From positions 1 through 5,624 of the forward strand of contig CATZYY010000154.1 of the NCBI GenBank assembly GCA_958426425.1: a stretch of DNA of 5,624 bases, read 5' to 3'. Positions 4,441 through 5,624 of this stretch are shown piece after piece. The notes beneath the pieces are model-generated. The model worked only from the letters and a program-made list of their open reading frames with translations. It did no database searches and had not been told where the DNA came from. The stretch is from an uncultured Oscillospiraceae bacterium. GTDB taxonomy: Bacteria; Bacillota; Clostridia; Oscillospirales; Oscillospiraceae. A program made the translations under genes and the position numbers. How positions within the stretch are numbered: position 1 is the stretch's first letter; the number at the start of each line of letters is the position of its first letter.

Positions 4441-5624
4441 TCAGCCCTTGGCCTGCTTCATGCTGAGGCCGATGCGTTTTTTCTTCTCATCCACCTCCAG
4501 GACGACCACCTTCACCACATCGCCCACGGACACCACCTCCGAGGGATGCTTGATGGATTTGTCCGCCACCTGGGAGATGTGCACCAGGCCGTCCTGGTGG
4601 ACGCCGATATCCACAAACACGCCGAAGTCGATGACGTTGCGGACGGTGCCGGTCAGCACCATGCCGGGCTTCAAGTCCTTCATCTCCAGCACGTCGGTGC
4701 GGAGGATGGGGGCGGGCAGGTCCTCCCGGATGTCCCGGCCTGGCTTCATCAGCTCCGCCGTCACGTCCATGAGGGTGGGCACGCCCACGCCGCAGGCCTC
4801 CGCGGCTTTTTCCTCGCCGTAGGCCTTCACCTGGGCCCGGAGATCTCCCAGAGCCCCCGCCTTCACGTCGGCCATGGTGTGGCCCGTCAGGGTCAGCAGC
4901 TTTTCCGCCGCGGCGTAACTCTCCGGGTGGACGGCGGTGTTGTCCAGAACGTTTTTGCTCTCCGGTACCCGCAAAAAGCCAGCGCACTGCTCAAAGGCCT
5001 TGGGGCCCAGCTTGGGCACCTTCAGAATCTGCTTGCGGGAGGTAAAGGGGCCATTTTCCTCCCGGTAGGCGGCCACATTCTTGGCAGTGGTGGGGCCCAG
5101 GCCCGCCACCCGCTGCAGCAGGGAGGGGGAGGCGGTGTTCACATCCACGCCCACGGCGTTGACGCAGTCCTCCACCACAGCGCCCAAGGCCTCATCCAAA
5201 CGCTTCTGTGGGCAGTCGTGCTGATACTGTCCCACGCCGATGGCCTTGGGGTCGATCTTCACCAGCTCCGCCAGGGGGTCCTGGAGCCGCCGGGCAATGG
5301 ACACGGCGGAGCGGAGGTTCACGTCGAACTGGGGAAATTCCTCCGCCGCCAGGGGGCTTGCGGAGTAGACGCTGGCCCCGGCCTCAGACACGATCATATA
5401 GCTGACGGAAATGCCCTCCGCCGCCAGTTTGTGAATGAGCTCCACCGCCATCTGCTCCGTCTCCCGGCTGGCGGTGCCGTTGCCGATGGCGATGTGCTCC
5501 ACGCCGTCCTTGCGGATGAGCTTGCCAAGGGCGGCGATGGCCTCCTGCTTTTGCCGCTCGCCGTAGGTGGGGTAGACCACGGCGGTGTCCAGCACCTTGC
5601 CGGTGGGGTCCACCACCGCCACCT
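4441..5624 (-). CDS. tex: Tex-family RNA-binding transcription accessory protein, C-terminal part (cut by window edge)
   Basis: Tex is a conserved cytoplasmic nucleic-acid-binding protein related to eukaryotic Spt6 and linked to transcription. The visible 393 residues end at TGA 4441-4443; the frame remains open to the right edge, and the true start with about half of the protein lies beyond it. The GTG at 5620-5622 is internal, not the start. Counting from it: a YqgF/RNase-H-like domain (about 1-110) with AIGNGTASRETE (45-56) and VSEAGASVYSAS (78-89); the Tex signature DPKAIGVGQYQHD (124-136); helix-hairpin-helix motifs in 157-219 (VGVDVNTAS, VAGLGPTTAKNV, VPKLGPKAFEQCAGFLR); and a C-terminal S1 RNA-binding domain (about 318-388; VLTGTVRNVIDFGVFVDIGVH spans 322-342). 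It is the upstream partner of the metallopeptidase gene, whose start lies 11 bp beyond its stop. Their promoter is outside the window. Confidence 0.93.
   Translation of the reverse strand, partial: VAVVDPTGKVLDTAVVYPTYGERQKQEAIAALGKLIRKDGVEHIAIGNGTASRETEQMAVELIHKLAAEGISVSYMIVSEAGASVYSASPLAAEEFPQFDVNLRSAVSIARRLQDPLAELVKIDPKAIGVGQYQHDCPQKRLDEALGAVVEDCVNAVGVDVNTASPSLLQRVAGLGPTTAKNVAAYREENGPFTSRKQILKVPKLGPKAFEQCAGFLRVPESKNVLDNTAVHPESYAAAEKLLTLTGHTMADVKAGALGDLRAQVKAYGEEKAAEACGVGVPTLMDVTAELMKPGRDIREDLPAPILRTDVLEMKDLKPGMVLTGTVRNVIDFGVFVDIGVHQDGLVHISQVADKSIKHPSEVVSVGDVVKVVVLEVDEKKKRIGLSMKQAKG

Noticed and set aside
4109..4822. Plus-strand open frame of 237 codons across the metallopeptidase and tex genes
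   Set aside because: It is antisense to two well-supported genes, and its translation is low-complexity (Ser/Thr/Arg-rich in the tex part) with no family motif.

Overview
The window looks like an ordinary chromosomal segment from a GC-rich, low-GC-phylum-related gut anaerobe, most likely a member of the Clostridia / Oscillospiraceae (Flavonifractor-, Lawsonibacter- or Oscillibacter-like). This is an inference from the strong Firmicutes-type Shine-Dalgarno sequences (AAGGAG, GGAGG), the consensus sigma-A-type promoters, the high-GC codon use, and the gene families present. No phage, transposase, CRISPR or tRNA/rRNA signal was seen.

Layout. Positions 1-614 (minus) carry the first 204 codons of argH (argininosuccinate lyase), cut by the window edge. 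A 281-bp divergent intergenic region (615-895) holds two good back-to-back promoters, one for argH and one for the plus-strand pair. That pair (896-3611, plus) is a membrane-anchored polysaccharide deacetylase of the NodB/CE4 superfamily followed 34 bp later by a five-TM LTA-synthase-family (alkaline-phosphatase fold) enzyme. Together they form a probable two-gene envelope operon acting outside the membrane. A 422-bp gene-free stretch (3612-4033) follows. Its first half is an unusually dense series of five near-perfect palindromes, one of which is a textbook intrinsic terminator. Its second half has a possible minus-strand promoter and an orphan ribosome-binding site that ends in a four-codon ORF at the edge of the palindromes. 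Positions 4034-5624 (minus) carry a small HExxH zinc-metallopeptidase-family protein preceded, 11 bp away, by the C-terminal 393 codons of tex (YqgF-like, helix-hairpin-helix and S1 domains), cut by the right edge.

How the parts fit. The envelope operon (rightward) and the tex/metallopeptidase operon (leftward) converge on the palindrome array, which therefore sits where both transcripts must end. The genes themselves look intact and conventional. The most interesting part is the non-coding array at 3640-3873: it begins and ends with two copies of the same 28-bp palindrome, has matched 20-bp inverted ends (19/20), and packs three further hairpins inside. It resembles a non-autonomous repeat element or a composite REP-type element that carries its own terminator.
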